A stretch of 64,000 nt of DNA from Tamarix chinensis (GCA_030549775.1 CM060178.1:69554896-69618895); one strand, 5' to 3'; positions 23,639 to 35,712 are shown, numbered from the stretch's first letter. Made by a program: numbers and translations. Notes: a model not told the origin generated them from the sequence alone.

Positions 23639-24989
23639 TCATTCATCATCTTCTAGGCACAAGTCGGCTTTCAATTGTGCAAACCACCTTTCTTGTTGAG
23701 GTGTTCTATTTTTTAGTAGTGATAATTTCCAATATTGCCTCCAATTCTTCATCATGATCTTATTCTCATCAATTTTTGCCCTACGAGCTTCCAACTTCAT
23801 CTTTTCCTCTACAATTTTGGCATAATTTTGAATTGTGTGAGACGCCTCATTTATTGAATGCTTGGTTGTGTTTACCGAATTAATTACCTCATTAACAATA
23901 GCACATTTTCCTGTTTGTTGCTTGCTTAGAGGATGAGGCAGAAATTCTTCTATTGGGGGGGAGCAATAGTGGTTAGAGTGCTAGGATTTGAGGATGTGTT
24001 TGTGTATGCACTGCTTTCATTAACCCTACTCCTCTTTGCTCCACTACTTGTAGATTCAGATGGTGGGTCATTATATTTGGCTTTCCACTTTGACTCATGC
24101 CTCAATATTTCCCAAACATGCATTTGGTCAAATTTGCTGCCATTAGTAGTTATATAGAATTGGTATGCTTGATTAATAACATCAATATCTAATTCTCCAC
24201 TTTTTTAGTTTCTAAGTTCTTGATTGTATGCAGCACTAAACTTTGCGCTTTCTTTCGAACTCATCCTACGGTGATTCTTGCATTGATTGAGGGTTCATTC
24301 ACGACTAGCACCTCTAAGTTTATTATAGCCTTCAGTGATTCTACTCCAAAAAGTGTTAGAAGATTGATTTGTTCCTACAAAGCTATTATTCATCACACTA
24401 ATGTGCATGTGGACTAATGTCTTGCTATATTCTCTAAACTAAGTAAACTTTGGGTGCCTTTTTTTTCCGCCGAGTGTATGTTAACAATAGGGCTCTCCTC
24501 TTCCTCCTCTAGCTCTGCCTCATCATCATCATCATCATTGCCACCACCATCAACATTTCCACCAATTTCTTCATTGACATCATTCATACCAAGTTGTGTT
24601 GAGAAAGTAGGAAAAACCATTTGTGACATTTGTGAACTTCTACTAGAACCAGGGGTTATAGGGTGTTGATCTATCAAAGGTTCTGGTGAATAATCTCCTT
24701 GATTAAAATTCCATCTTTGAGATTGAGCGGGTAAAAAAGTTTGAGCTTGTGGATAAGAGTGGTTTGGTGAGTACAAATCGAATTGTCTAGATGATGGGCG
24801 TTGAGGTTGATGTTGAGAAAATGGTGGTGAGTTCTGACTGTATTGAGTGGGAGGAAAAATTGGAGCTTGCGATTGATCTAGAGTTGGTGTGTAACAATCA
24901 AATTGTTGGAATTATTGTGAAAGGTTTGGGGTATTGGAATTTATTTGAGATTTTTTTTCAATATTCTATAATGGGTACTTGGAGTCCAT
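23639..24989 (-). pseudogene. Harbinger accessory ORF (trihelix/NAM-associated-like protein)
   Basis: ATG at 24989 begins MDSKYPLWN. A long Gln/Pro/Ser-rich N-terminal part follows, then an acidic run (24776-24414: DDDDDEAELEEEEE). Downstream, after several stops, are KCMFGKYW-like and KPNIMTHHL fragments of a Myb-like/trihelix region. The C-terminal coiled coil KIVEEKMKLEARRAKIDENK and WFAQLKADL ends near 23639. The order resembles the ORF1 protein of Pong-like elements, often annotated in plants as glutathione S-transferase T3-like with a NAM-associated C-terminus. It would act with the transposase. Non-functional because of stops. Confidence 0.6.
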
Positions 24990-25100
24990 AATTTTGCACA
25001 TTTTGAGTATGTTGTATACCTTAACGAGGTTAACTATTTTGTGATTTTTGAAGGGTGGATGAATTTATAGAATTATTTACTTTCTAATTCTACCTTTACC

Positions 25101-25740
25101 TTTGTCGATGGTACGATTTGAGCCTATTTTGAAGGTAACTATTACAATAATTACAATATTATTATTAAATAAAAAATTAGTAGAGTTTATAGTAGGAGTA
25201 GTATTAGTAATAGTAAAAATAAAGAAGATCAACAATTTCTAATAGTAATTAATAATAGCATTAACAACCATAATAAAGACAATGACAATAGAAACTAAAT
25301 ATACTAACATAAATATTAATTAATAAGACTAATAATAACAATAAAAATAACTAGATAAGAGTAACTAAATAAATTTTAACTAGACGGTGACAACAATAAC
25401 AATAAAAATAACTAAATAAGAGTAACATGAATAAATTTATAACTAATAACAATAATAATAAGAGTAACAATAACTAAATAAGAGTAACTTAGTCTCGCTT
25501 AAAAAAAAAGAGGCATTAAAATAGATTTATAACTAATTAATAATAATAACAACAATAATAACAATGATAACAACAATAATAATAAGAGATAGAAGATGCT
25601 GTGAAAATATGATATTGAGACAACCTATTTATAAATCTCAAAATCTATTATTTAATAAAATAAAATAAAAACTGGTGGAAATTATAATGAAGATAATAAG
25701 TTATCTAAAAAAAATCAACTGATAAATGAGGCACTAATGC
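25101..25740. repeat. AAT/AAC low-complexity region
   Basis: Imperfect AATAATAAC-type runs with repeated AACTAAATAAGAGTAAC blocks, for example near 25350, 25400 and 25470, suggest short tandem duplication. No gene. Confidence 0.55.
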
Positions 25741-26752
25741 TTGACAGAAAATGTCGGTATTTTTTTTTGTTAGTTTCGTTGCTAAAACGATGAATTTTAA
25801 CTGTCATCAATCCAAAATCATATGTTTTAATTTGATAAAATGAAAAAAAAATGTATTTAAAATACATTTTAAATGGCCACATTACGTATTAAATACACTT
25901 AATATGGTCATTAAGTTGTGTGATGAATTTTTTTTATGCTAGGTCAATTTTCTATGTTTTGTCATATATATTTTTTTTTATTCTTTTATACTGCTCCCGC
26001 TGCTGCAGTGCTTGGAACCGAATCATCTGGTGAAAAAAAAGTCGATGGAAAGGGTGCAGCTTGTGTTCAGGGGCTTTTGTCTCTCTAGAATCTCTCCCAT
26101 CTCTCTATCTCATGCAACCTCTCACCTCAACCAGCTTATTAATCAACGAATATATTTAAGAATAGGTGATATTCATTTAGCAGCTCTTCTCAAATAGGCC
26201 TTTTTTTCCAATTTATTGATTGTCGGGACTGAAAACTGAATCACTGCAATTGTTCTGTTTATCTTGAAAAGGTGTCCCCTGAATCGAAACACCAGATTGT
26301 ATTGTTTCGGCTTTTACCAAGCGGCTTTCCTTTCACTGATCAGTTATCATAGCATCCCTATAACTCCCTCCACGGTTATTGCTATCGGTGGGGGAGAAGA
26401 TGACCGCTAGGCTACGAGGTTGGTTCATGACATTATAATAACATAACCCTCCTATGCTGGCAGGTGGCTACTACTAGAATTTGTCTTTCTTGGTATGCAA
26501 AGCTATATAAGCCAAGTTATTTTCCTGGCAAAGAAGATCACACACAAGATAATCAGCCTTTGCAAATGCTGCTTCCGGATAAGGAGGCTTTCAAATGATA
26601 GGAAACCCTCGTTCTGTTTCTGCCTTAATTTACTCTCTCTATATTTTAAAGAAAATCGTTTAAGTAAAACTTTTTTGGAATGATAGACCATTGACACTTT
26701 GCCTAAGCTGCTTGCGACAAATACTTCAGTAATAGGAAACCAGCCTCGCCCG
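25741..26752. other. Unassigned spacer
   Basis: Mixed AT-rich sequence with scattered short frames and no domain, splice or repeat pattern that I can support. Confidence 0.4.
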
Positions 26753-27339
26753 TAGCGATGACAAATGTCAATAGATTATATATCCAATCCATTCATAATA
26801 GATCCGAATTTAAATTTTTTAAATACAATAAATTTATATCAACTCTAACTCTATATATATCCTTAACATATTTAGGTTTTGATTCTGACACCTTCAAATT
26901 TAACTCCGCCCACATGCCCATTTAACTATATATATAAACTAATTGTGTTAGTTTTTAAGTTTTATTCCATTGTTTCTTTATATTGGTTTTAGTCCAATTT
27001 TTAAATTTTTATATCTATCTACATAAGTAATTGATCAAGTGTTTTTAAATATAAATTAACCAATTTTATTCTCAAAGCTTTGAGTGATTAAAATATCCTT
27101 TGAAATAATTGTTTTAAACAAAAACTAGATATTAAGTTAAAAAAATATCAATATCTAAAGACTATTTATTCTTTAAAAGATATAGTAAAATTTATTTAAA
27201 ACATGTTTATCTATTAGACTTATATCTAAAACTGAATCTAAACTTTTAAAATCTAACAACTTTAAGTCGACACACTATAAATACATTTGGATCTAATTTA
27301 TCTAAAATCTAACATAAATACCATATATTATCATTCCTA
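26753..27339. mobile_element. Possible hAT-like MITE
   Basis: The left end TAGCGATGACAAATG and reversed right end TAGGAATGATAATAT are similar to each other and to the termini of the element at 38255. The 8 bp outside each end do not match, so the call is weak. Confidence 0.35.
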
Positions 27340-27689
27340 ATTACCAATTGACTAATAAAGTAGATAAGCAATTGCAATTCTTTTTTTTCCCCCTTTTTAG
27401 GGAAGCAAATTTTGGAAGTATAGGCAATGGACTAAGTGTGAACATTCAACTATCCGGCTTTTTTTACCTTCTTTGAGAATATTGCGGAAACAAATCATTG
27501 GGTGAAGAAAATTTCAAATTTTCAACTTTTTATTTATTAGCAACATTCATTGAAAACAAAAAATTATAAAGTATTTAAAATATAGAAGACAAGAGAAAAA
27601 GTAAAGACAAAAATAACTTCTTCCAAAACTTCAATACTCAATGGTACATAAATACCTATATTTGGATGTCTTTCCTATATACTCAATGG

Positions 27690-28110
27690 TATATAGAAGG
27701 ACAGGATGGGGAGAATGTTACGTTTACCCTCAAGGTACACGACACTGAGGATGTAGTTATTAAGCCGGAGTACATGTGGAAGTTTAAATATGCTGACTCA
27801 TTAGATATTAAATATAATTTAAACTTAAATTTAAGTCAGACGAATTTCTGAACTCTTTTTTGTCAAACTATTCGTCTCCCTTATCGTCATTATCATTAGT
27901 TTCTATTTTCAAGAAACTAGCAGCTTAGATTAATGTGTTTCTATTTTCAAAAACAAAATTGTTGTTATTTTTAAATGACCACCATTTCTAAAGTGTTGAT
28001 ATCTATTTCTATTTATTCTTCTGCTTCATTTTTTTTTCTAATACCATTCCATTTTCTTCTTTCTTAGTTTTCATCTAAGTTTTCATCCAGACTCTTCCGT
28101 ATAGAAATAA
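27690..28110 (+). repeat. Copy 1 of a dispersed inverted duplication
   Basis: About 400 bp here match the reverse complement of about 47590-47990. Shared words include GACTCATTAGATATTAAA, TCTTATCGTCATTATCATTA and AAAGTGTTGATATCTATTTC. The left part is an open frame (MWKFKYADSLDIKYNLNL) whose origin I do not recognise. It lies just upstream of the FAR1-like pseudogene. Confidence 0.7.
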
Positions 28111-28205
28111 AATTGTAAGCTTCCACATGTACTATTATTTCTTTCAAATTTAGATCTCGACATTGTTTCTTTGTCCATGAAGTTAGTTGTATTTAAATTA
28201 TTTTA

Positions 28206-30760
28206 TTGATTAACCTTTTTCCTCATGAGCAGATAAATATGACGAGAGATTTTGATTTGAACTTTGATTGCTCGACTAGAGACGATGATTGTAATGACAA
28301 TGATGATATAGGCTATAACTCTGATTTTGGAAATGATTCCGACGATGATCTTAGATTTGATTTGGATGACCAAGAAAGAAATTTTGATTTTGGAGTTGAT
28401 TTTATTGGGGATGTGGGTGATGAATCCAACAATGATTGTGAACCAAATGATGCAAAGTCAATTGTATGTCCGTATGTTGGGATGATGTTAGGATTGTTTG
28501 ATGAAGTGATTCGTTAGTGTCATAAATACAGAAAACTAATGGATTTCGAATAAATATATGAAGTTTTGAAAGAATAAATTATATTAAAAGCACGAAAGAT
28601 GAAAATGTTGATGATTTTAAAAGGCTAAGGTTAGTTTGCTCCAAAGGGGGAAAGTTTTTGTCAAGGTCGAATAATCCGAAAATTATAGTTTATACTTGTG
28701 TTACAGGATTCCCATTTAAAGTTAATGCATCATTGTGATCCAATAGCTTATGGAAGATACCTAAAGTTGTTCCTGAAAATCATCCTTGTCAACCAGAAAA
28801 CTCTAGATTCTTTTCGAGGTACAAGTATATTAGCCCTGAAAATGAGAGGAGGATTCTAAACAATGATATGGCTAGTGTGCCTATTGCTAAGAGCTACAAC
28901 TCATTTCTTTTACAATATGGTGGTCACAATAAAGTGTCTTTTGATGAGAGAGATTGTCGTAACTTAGTCAGCAAGACTGAGTTTGAAGGATGGTGACTTT
29001 GTTGCTATGAGGAGGTATTTTAATTATATGTGCTCTACCAATTCTAATTTTTTTTACATGTACGATACGGATGAAAATGGCACATTAAGGAATGTTTTTT
29101 GGGCTGATCGAAGAAGTAGAGCTGCATACAAAGATTTTGGAGATATTGTTTCTTTTGACACGACTTATGTATCTAATGGATATAAGATGCCATTTGCTCC
29201 TTTAATTGGAGTGAATAACCAGGGTTAGTCCATCCTATTTGGTTTCACATTGTTGGCCAGAGAAGAAATTGAAAACTTCGTGTGGTTGTTTAAAGCATGG
29301 TTGGCATGTATGTTTAAAAAGACCCCAAAAGGAATTTTAAATGATCAGTGTAGATCTATAGGTGCGTAAACTTACCTTTTCATTACTTGATATGTTTGTA
29401 AGTCTTGTAGTGCTCATTATATGAACTGGATATGTGTGTGTGTGTGTGTGTGTATTTCATATTATAGTATCAGTAAGCTATTTTTCTCTTCCTTTTTGTA
29501 TGTTGTTATTCTTGTATTTTATTAGTTTACATTATTTACATATGAAACTTATTTGATTATTGATAGGTAATGCTGTGGCAAAGGTATTTCCAGAAACTCG
29601 ACATAGATGGTGCATATGGCATATAATGAGAAATGTAAAGAAGCATCTAGGTAAGCATCCACAATGGAAAGACATATATAAAAGATTACAAAACACTATT
29701 CATGATACGCTTGCTATTTCATAGTTCCAAAATTCTTAGCAAGATTGGATCACGGAATACGGACTTGAGAGTTACAATTGGTGTTGTAACATGTATGATG
29801 AAAGACATCGATGGGTTCCTATTTACTTCAAGGAAGAATTTTGGGCTGGGATGTCGAGTACCCAAAGGTTTGAGGGCATGAACTTCTTCTTCAAAGGATT
29901 TTTGAATCTCAACACAACACTGAAACAATATGTGGAGCAATATGGGTTTGCATTGGCAAAGAGACTTAAGGAAGAGGACAAGGAAACATTTAGATCCATA
30001 GATTCTCTAATTCTGTATAGGACGGAGCATATATTTGAGCATGTATTTTAGAAGTTATATACATCTGTAAAATTCATTGAATTTCATAATCAAGATAAGG
30101 GCATGACATACACTAATGCTACAAAGAAAGATGATGATGGGAGAAAATGTATATATGAAGTAGTGGCGAGGAGATTGCATCATGGCAAGAGAAAGCACAC
30201 AAATTTTAATGTTACGATGGAGAGACAAACATTAGATATGAGATGTGATTGCAAGAATTTTGAATTTAATGGAATTATGTGCAGCCATTTACTATGTGTG
30301 TTTAATAAGGAGGACCTAGATTTTGTTCCTAAGAAGTACATCCTAGATCGATGGAGGAAGGATTTGCCTAGGGAGCTTCTCAAGGTCCCTGTTTCTTATT
30401 ATTCACTATTGGGGATAAAACCAAGTGAAGTGAAGAGTTATGAGAAAATGCAAAGTTCTTTTGAGCCTATTTGTACACTGGCGATGAAAAATGAGACTTT
30501 ATTTGATGAGGTGATTACTTCTCTTTCTAGCTTGAGTTTGAAGGCTAAGGAAATCACTCGAGATAGTCATGGGTTCATGTTTTGAAGCTTGAATGACATT
30601 AGCAAGGTATATGGCAAGCGAGTGGTTCCAAATGTCGAAAGAAGTTGTCAGTTGGAAGTAGATGGAAAAAATAATAATTATAATCATGTGAAGGATCCTA
30701 TTGATAAAAGGGGACGGGGAAGACCATCAATAAAGAGGAAAGGTTATCATAATTAACGAC
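28206..30760 (+). pseudogene. FAR1/FHY3-related (MULE-type) pseudogene
   Basis: The first frame opens at 28206; the acidic Asp/Asn-rich N-terminus (MTRDFDLNFD) starts at 28240. A broken FAR1 DNA-binding region follows (28530-28800, family C-A and H-N-H motifs eroded), then RYKYISPENERRILNND. The MULE transposase domain includes NVFWADRRSRAAYKDFGDIV, FDTTYVSNGYKMPFAPLIGV and, after a 205-bp GT/AG intron (29362-29566), GNAVAKVFPETRHRWCIWHI. A SWIM zinc finger (CDCKNFEFNGIMCSHLLCVF, about 30247-30306) ends the core. The tail carries DKRGRGRPS, a family end motif. The open parts are 28983-29228, 29791-30051 and 30103-30585; stops and frameshifts between them make it a pseudogene. FAR1/FRS proteins are domesticated Mutator transposases acting in light signalling. 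Whether this is a dead FRS gene or a dead element is unresolved. Confidence 0.78.
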
Positions 30761-31184
30761 TTTGTGCAAGAAAGTGATCAAAACACACAACTAATAGTTC
30801 TGATGTTTCTAATGGATACGGCATTCCCCATGGAATCCAAACATGTACAACGGTATGATTGTGAATCTTTATATCAACTATGAATATATCTATTAATTTG
30901 TTTTTATTTTCTTTGAATTATATAAAATTGTTTCTGTTTTATTGTTACAGTTTAACCAACCACATGACATGGCTCCTTTAACATTTAATCCCCCGTTCCA
31001 AGTTACACATGTATGTAGGGACATGAAAATCTATCTTCAAGCTCACTTGGTCTACAACTTTATGCTCACACGGTGTTGTTTGTATATCTAGGGGAAATTT
31101 GTACCATATCAACATGTAAGAGTAGATCTTCTTCACCAAGTTCCCCAGTAAGAACTTCGTAATGTGGAAGGGTTTAGCTAGTTC
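30761..31184. other. 3' tail of the FAR1-like pseudogene
   Basis: A possible last exon pair with an intron (about 30853-30950, GT...ACAG) precedes QPHDMAPLTFNPPFQVTHV. Such tails occur after the SWIM domain in some FRS proteins. No further gene. Confidence 0.35.
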
Positions 31185-31431
31185 TAAGGGTGTAAATGAG
31201 CAGAGCCAGTTTGGTATTTAGCTCGGTTTAGCTCAGCTCATTAAAAGTTGGTTCGGCTCATTCATTTAGTTAAATGAGTAGAGCTCAAGCCTCACTTTTG
31301 GGCTCGTTTATTAAACGAGCCAAGCTCGAAGTCAAAAAATTGAGGCTCGGTTCATTTTTGGCTTTGGCTCGTGAGCTCGGCTTGGCTCGGGTCATTAAAA
31401 GATTGGTTTGGATCGTTTGTTTATGGCCCTA
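31185..31431. mobile_element. hAT-type MITE, 247 bp
   Basis: Left end TAAGGGTGTAAATGAGC, right end reversed TAGGGCCATAAAC. The target duplication GCTAGTTC (31177-31184) / GATAGTTC (31432-31439) matches at 7 of 8. The interior is made of GAGCTCGGCTTGGCTCG-like words, shared with the element at 21829-22193. Confidence 0.7.
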
Positions 31432-31721
31432 GATAGTTCTTTGCTATAGGTTGTGGCTTCCTTTTATTTATTTATTTGTATTTTTAGTTTACATGTCTTG
31501 TGTGTGTGTCTTGGTGTATTGATGAGTTGCTGATGTAGGATGATGGTTTTAATATGTAGGTGTCGTTATGTAGAGGATACATATGTCTTGGACTTGTTTT
31601 AGTTTGATTACTTCAAATTCATTCTTTATTATAAGGAGAGAAAAAAGAGAGGGATGAAGTGTATTTGTTGAATTGACAACATTTTGAATAAATGTTAACA
31701 CTCTTTGAACAATCTTTATTA
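31432..31721. other. Spacer, possible body of a SINE
   Basis: AT-rich sequence left of the tRNA-like block. If the block is a SINE head on the minus strand, its body would lie here. No tail or target duplication could be defined. Confidence 0.3.
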
Positions 31722-31795
31722 TAGCTTATGTGGGATTCAAACTCACATCCTCTATGCAATTGCACATGGCTCTACCAGTTGAGCTAATAGGCTTG
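31722..31795 (-). repeat. tRNA-like block (SINE head or tRNA pseudogene)
   Basis: The minus strand has an A-box-like D arm TTAGCTCAACTGGTAGAGC (31769-31787) with the GCTC/GAGC stem intact, and a B-box-like GAGTTTGAATCCCAC (31730-31744) at normal spacing. The anticodon arm contains the palindrome TGCAATTGCA instead of a normal stem-loop, and the acceptor stem does not pair. A working tRNA gene is unlikely. Confidence 0.55.
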
Positions 31796-32519
31796 CTAAA
31801 GGAATTCTAAATAAAACATGCAATAGCATAGACACAAAATTTTTAACATTAGGCATCCATGTCCAATTCATTTGCTTTCAGATGTCCTAGGTAAAGAAGG
31901 ACATGAAGAGATTTTGATGTGTTTCAACTATTATTACCTAGATCCATAAAAATTAACATAACCAAATGCCCAAGTAAGCCACTGTTTGTTTACAAAAAAA
32001 AATACATAACAAACTTAAAAATACATTGCCCAGTGACATTTAGCTATTAGATATGTTGTAGCATGTTAAATCCCACATGCTTCTGATTTGTTTTCACAAT
32101 TTGTACAATTGAGATATTCATCCTCCCATTAGGTTCATAATTTTCAAAAAAAGGTAATTTGACTAACTAATGAGTTACTTGAGCAATATCCTCTTACTTA
32201 GTGTTGTTGCTCCTGTATTCCGCCAAAGATAAATCAAACATCATAATCCATATAAATGGAAAACAAGTATATACATATAGAACAAAATTAAGCACCGGTT
32301 GGGTAGTAGAAAACATATAAAAAAATGAAAGGAGAAATCTTTTATCAGGGTGTCAGGGTCAAAATACTAACTTAAGGTTTGTATTTTGTACTGAAGAACT
32401 AGTAGTTTCTGAATTTTAATTTTGATTCTTTCTAAAAAGGCAACATCAGCTCTAAATATAAAAGCGATTAGTAGAATACTAGTAAAACTTGAAGCAGCAA
32501 ATTCACTTCAGAATAGTAA
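31796..32519. other. AT-rich spacer
   Basis: No gene or element recognised between the tRNA-like block and the gypsy target site. Confidence 0.4.
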
Positions 32520-32524
32520 ATTCA

Positions 32525-32903
32525 TGATGGGTCCCAATCAGAGTTTGAGATGTTAATAATCCTCTTTGGAGAATTAAACCACAGAAATGATGAACTTCCT
32601 AACTACCTTCCCTCTTTCATTCTTGAGACTTATACAACCTAGTGGCATAATTGGGACCGAATCTGTAGGAGATTCAACCACCCCGCTTCCCCACGTCTTA
32701 CTAGAATAACTGAAAGAGGATGGAAACTAAATACAGGAAATGAAATGTGAGAAATAGAATTGAAATACCGAAATTAGAAATAATAAACTGAGAAAAGATC
32801 GGACACGTTTTGGAAAGCTTAGATAGGTGTTGGATTGGAGAGTTAGCTCATATATTTGGGATTGGGTTTGGCAGATCAAGATTAGCACCTGGACAGTCTA
32901 TCA
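32525..32903 (-). repeat. 3' LTR of the complete gypsy element
   Basis: It aligns over its whole length with 37287-37668 at high identity, with mostly single substitutions and a few small indels. TG/CA ends (TGATGGG and TCTATCA). Confidence 0.9.
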
Positions 32904-34190
32904 ACACCCTATCCTTGAAGAGGACGCTTGTCCTCAAGCTCCAGGGAAGGAAACTGCCGAATGACGTCTTCTTTTGGTTCCCAAGTTACATCTTTGATTG
33001 GAAAATATTTCCACCGAAGCAACCATTCTTCCTAAAATGATTGTCCCTAATTGACCCAACAAACATCCAGAATGTTAAGAGGTTGCAGCAGGACAACACC
33101 TTCTTCAGATAAAGGGACATTTGTTGTGGTTCTTAAGACGGTTCACCAACATAAGACTTTAGCAAGGACACATGGAAGATTGGATGGACCTTAGCTGTCT
33201 TAGGTAGCTAGAGTCGATACACAATAGCGCCAATTTTCTCCATAATGGTGAACGAACCATAGAACCGGCTAGTTAAATTTTGGTGTGCTCATTTAAAGAC
33301 CATTTGCCATCTATAAGGATGGAGTTTCAGAACCACCAGATCACCAACAGCAAAATCAAGTTTGCACCTTCTAGTATCAGTATACTGTTTCATCTTATTA
33401 ATGGAGGATTCAAAGTTTTGCTTGAGTTGTTTAGAAGTTCATCTCTAGTCCAAAGAGCGATATCAACTTCATGGACAGGAGTGCTATCTAGAGTATAAGC
33501 TGGGATAAGCAGCGAAAGTCTTCCATATAGAGCCTAGAATGGGGACATTTTTATAGACGCATAATATGTTGTGTTATAACATAATTTAGCCCACGACAAG
33601 TAATGACTCCAATGACTCGGCTACTGGTATAAAAAGCATCGTAAATACTATTCAATGCAGCTATTAACCACTTCAGTTTCTCCATCAATTTGTGGATGGT
33701 AGGTGAAGCTAAGTATAAGCTTTGACCCCTAAAGATTGAAGAATTCTTACTAGAATTTGCTAATGAATATGGGTTCCCTGTCGCTCACAATTGAGTGGGG
33801 TATCCTGTGGAGCTTGATCACACCTTCAACAAATTTTTCAGCCACTATTTTTGCGGAGAAGGGATGAGTGAGCTAAAGGAAGTGCACATATTTACTCAAT
33901 CGATCAACAACCACTAAGATGGTATAAAAACCAAGAAAACGAGGCAAACCTTCAATGAAGTCAAGTGTGATATCATCCCACACTTGAGATGGAATAGAAG
34001 TGGTTGTAACAGGCCTGCAGGAGCAAGTGTGTTAGCATTAATTCCCTAACAAGCATCAGACTGTTGGATATATTGTTGCACGGTCTAATACATGTGAGGC
34101 CAATCAAACTTTTGTTTTAGGCGCTTGAAAGTGTGGAGAACTCTCAAGTGTCCTGTGGATTTATAATCATGCATCTCAAGCAAAAGCTTC
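32904..34190 (-). pseudogene. Integrase and chromodomain-like end of gypsy pol
   Basis: Minus strand. The C-terminal integrase segment has KLDFAVGDLVVLKLHPYRWQ (about 33370-33310), YGSFTIMEKIGAIVYRL and VHPIFHVSLLKSYVGEP (about 33200-33130), the family GD-V-LKL-P, Y-GPF--L-R-G-VAY-L and HPVFHVS-LK motifs. LPWSLRTSVLFKD near the LTR is a chromodomain-like tail. The core domain at 33500-34190 is broken by several stops, and the DDE residues cannot be placed reliably. Confidence 0.7.
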
Positions 34191-34192
34191 GG

Positions 34193-35074
34193 TCAAATGT
34201 TCTGATTAGTTGGTAGCACAACCCTCCCTTTATAGAGTAGTAACCCATCTTGCAAGCGAAAAGAACTGTTAGATTTTTCAACTGATCTGTATATCATGGT
34301 TTGAAAATTTGAGCCTTGTAGACTAGCTCGCCTTATATCCTCCCAAATATCCATAAAAGAAGTGAAGATTGCATGTAATGTGGGGCTGTCAACTCTGTGT
34401 GATAGTGCATCCGCAATAGAGTTTTCCTGGCCAGACCTATACAGAATCACGTAGTCATAGCTAAGTAGTTTTGCCACCCACTTTTGCTACGCCGGACTGG
34501 CAATCCGTTGCTTAAGAAAGAACTTAAGGCTTTGCTGATTGATCAAGATGTAAAACTTGTGCCCCAATAGGTAGGGCCACTACACATGGATGGATTCCAC
34601 TATTGCAAGCATCTCCTTAGCATAGGTTGACCAAGACTGCTTCGTAACACCAAGGACTCGGCTCATGTAAGCAATGGGTTTGCCTTGTTGAGAAAGCACT
34701 ACTCCAATTCCTTCACATGAGGCATCAGTTTTGATAGTAAATGGCTCATGAAAGTTGGGTATGGCCAAATTTGGGGTGGTATTCATGGCACGTTTGAGGT
34801 GTTCAAAGGTAGCTTTAGCTTCGTTGGACCATTGGAAATTTCCTTTCTTGAGCAAATTAGTGAGGGACTGAGCAATAATACCATAGCCTTGCATAAATTT
34901 TTTGTAATATCTTATGAGTCCAAGGAAGCCTCGTAATTCTATGATTGTAGCCGATTTTGGCCAAGCAAGCATTGTAGAGAATTTCTTCTCATCCACTTTG
35001 ACACCCCAATTAGTTATGATATGGACCAAGTATTCTAACTCCTGCTGCCCAAAATCACATTTACTCATCTTCAC
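34193..35074 (-). pseudogene. RNase H of the gypsy element
   Basis: An open stretch 35074-34580 holds the RT thumb and linker (LRGFLGLIRYYKKFMQGYG, FQWSNEAKATFEHLK) and the RNase H start TIKTDASCEGIGVVLSQQG (TDAS, first catalytic Asp) to SWSTYAKEMLAIVESIH (Glu). After a break, 34477-34193 gives LLSYDYVILYRSGQENSIAD, containing the conserved G-EN--AD near the end of RNase H. Confidence 0.8.
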
Positions 35075-35079
35075 ATATA

Positions 35080-35712
35080 ACTATTATGACGTAAAGTCTC
35101 CATATTTGTTTTTACATGTTGAAGGTGTTGCTTCCATGTTGAGCTATGGACTAAAATGTCATAAAAAAAGACAAGGATGAACTTCCACAAATAAGGTCGA
35201 AAGATGGGATTCATTACCACCTAAAATGTTGATAGTGCATTGCATAAGCCAAACGGCATGACCAAATATTCATAATGACCGTTTTGTGTTCTAAAGGTTG
35301 TTTTAGGGATATTAGAGTCCCTAATCCATATATGATGATAACCAACCCAAAGGTCCAACTTGGTGAAGTAAGCAGCTCCATACAACTCATCGATCATATC
35401 TTCCACCGTAGGAATCGGGAACCTATCCTTGACTGTAGCAGCATTTAAAGCCCGATAATCTATAAAAAAATGACATGTGACATCCTTTTCCTTGACCAAT
35501 AATACTGGCAAAGAGAAAGGACTAGTGATAGGCTGTATGATTCTAGATTTGAGCATCTCCTCAACTTGTTGTTCAATCTCAAATTTCTGGAAATATGCAT
35601 ACCTATATGGATTGACGTTAATAGCTTCAGTGCCTTCGTGTAATGGAATGGTATGCTCAACTTCTATTTGTGACAGGAGAGTGGTCGGCTCCTTAAAAAT
35701 TTCTGCATACAT
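35080..35712 (-). pseudogene. Reverse transcriptase of the gypsy element
   Basis: The open stretch 35712-35221 reads through PYRYAYFQKFEIEQQVEEML, IIQPITSPFSLPVLLVKEKD, FIDYRALNAATVKDRFPIPT and KLDLWVGYHHIWI to YLVMPFGLCNALSTF, all RT blocks in order. A stop at 35220 breaks the protein. The expected YxDD box follows as FYDI, so the second catalytic Asp is lost. Confidence 0.85.

Larger units (their letters stand above)
20638..25100 (-). mobile_element. Pong/Harbinger-type DNA transposon, degraded
   Basis: It carries both Harbinger genes in one orientation: a second trihelix/NAM-associated-like ORF (23639-24989) and a DDE transposase pseudogene (21396-23101). The left end is GAGTACCCACAAC preceded by TTA, a plausible Pong-type terminus and target site. 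The matching right end (inverse followed by TTA) was not found, so the right limit is approximate and that terminus is probably lost in the low-complexity AT DNA after 25100. Confidence 0.65.

Noticed and set aside
24454..24669. Plus-strand Ser-rich frame
   Set aside because: Antisense of the acidic run in the Harbinger accessory ORF.
26753..27339. Confident hAT element
   Set aside because: Ends look alike, but the flanking 8-mers do not match; kept only as a low-confidence candidate.
31722..31795. Functional tRNA gene
   Set aside because: Acceptor and anticodon arms do not pair, although the A and B boxes are present.
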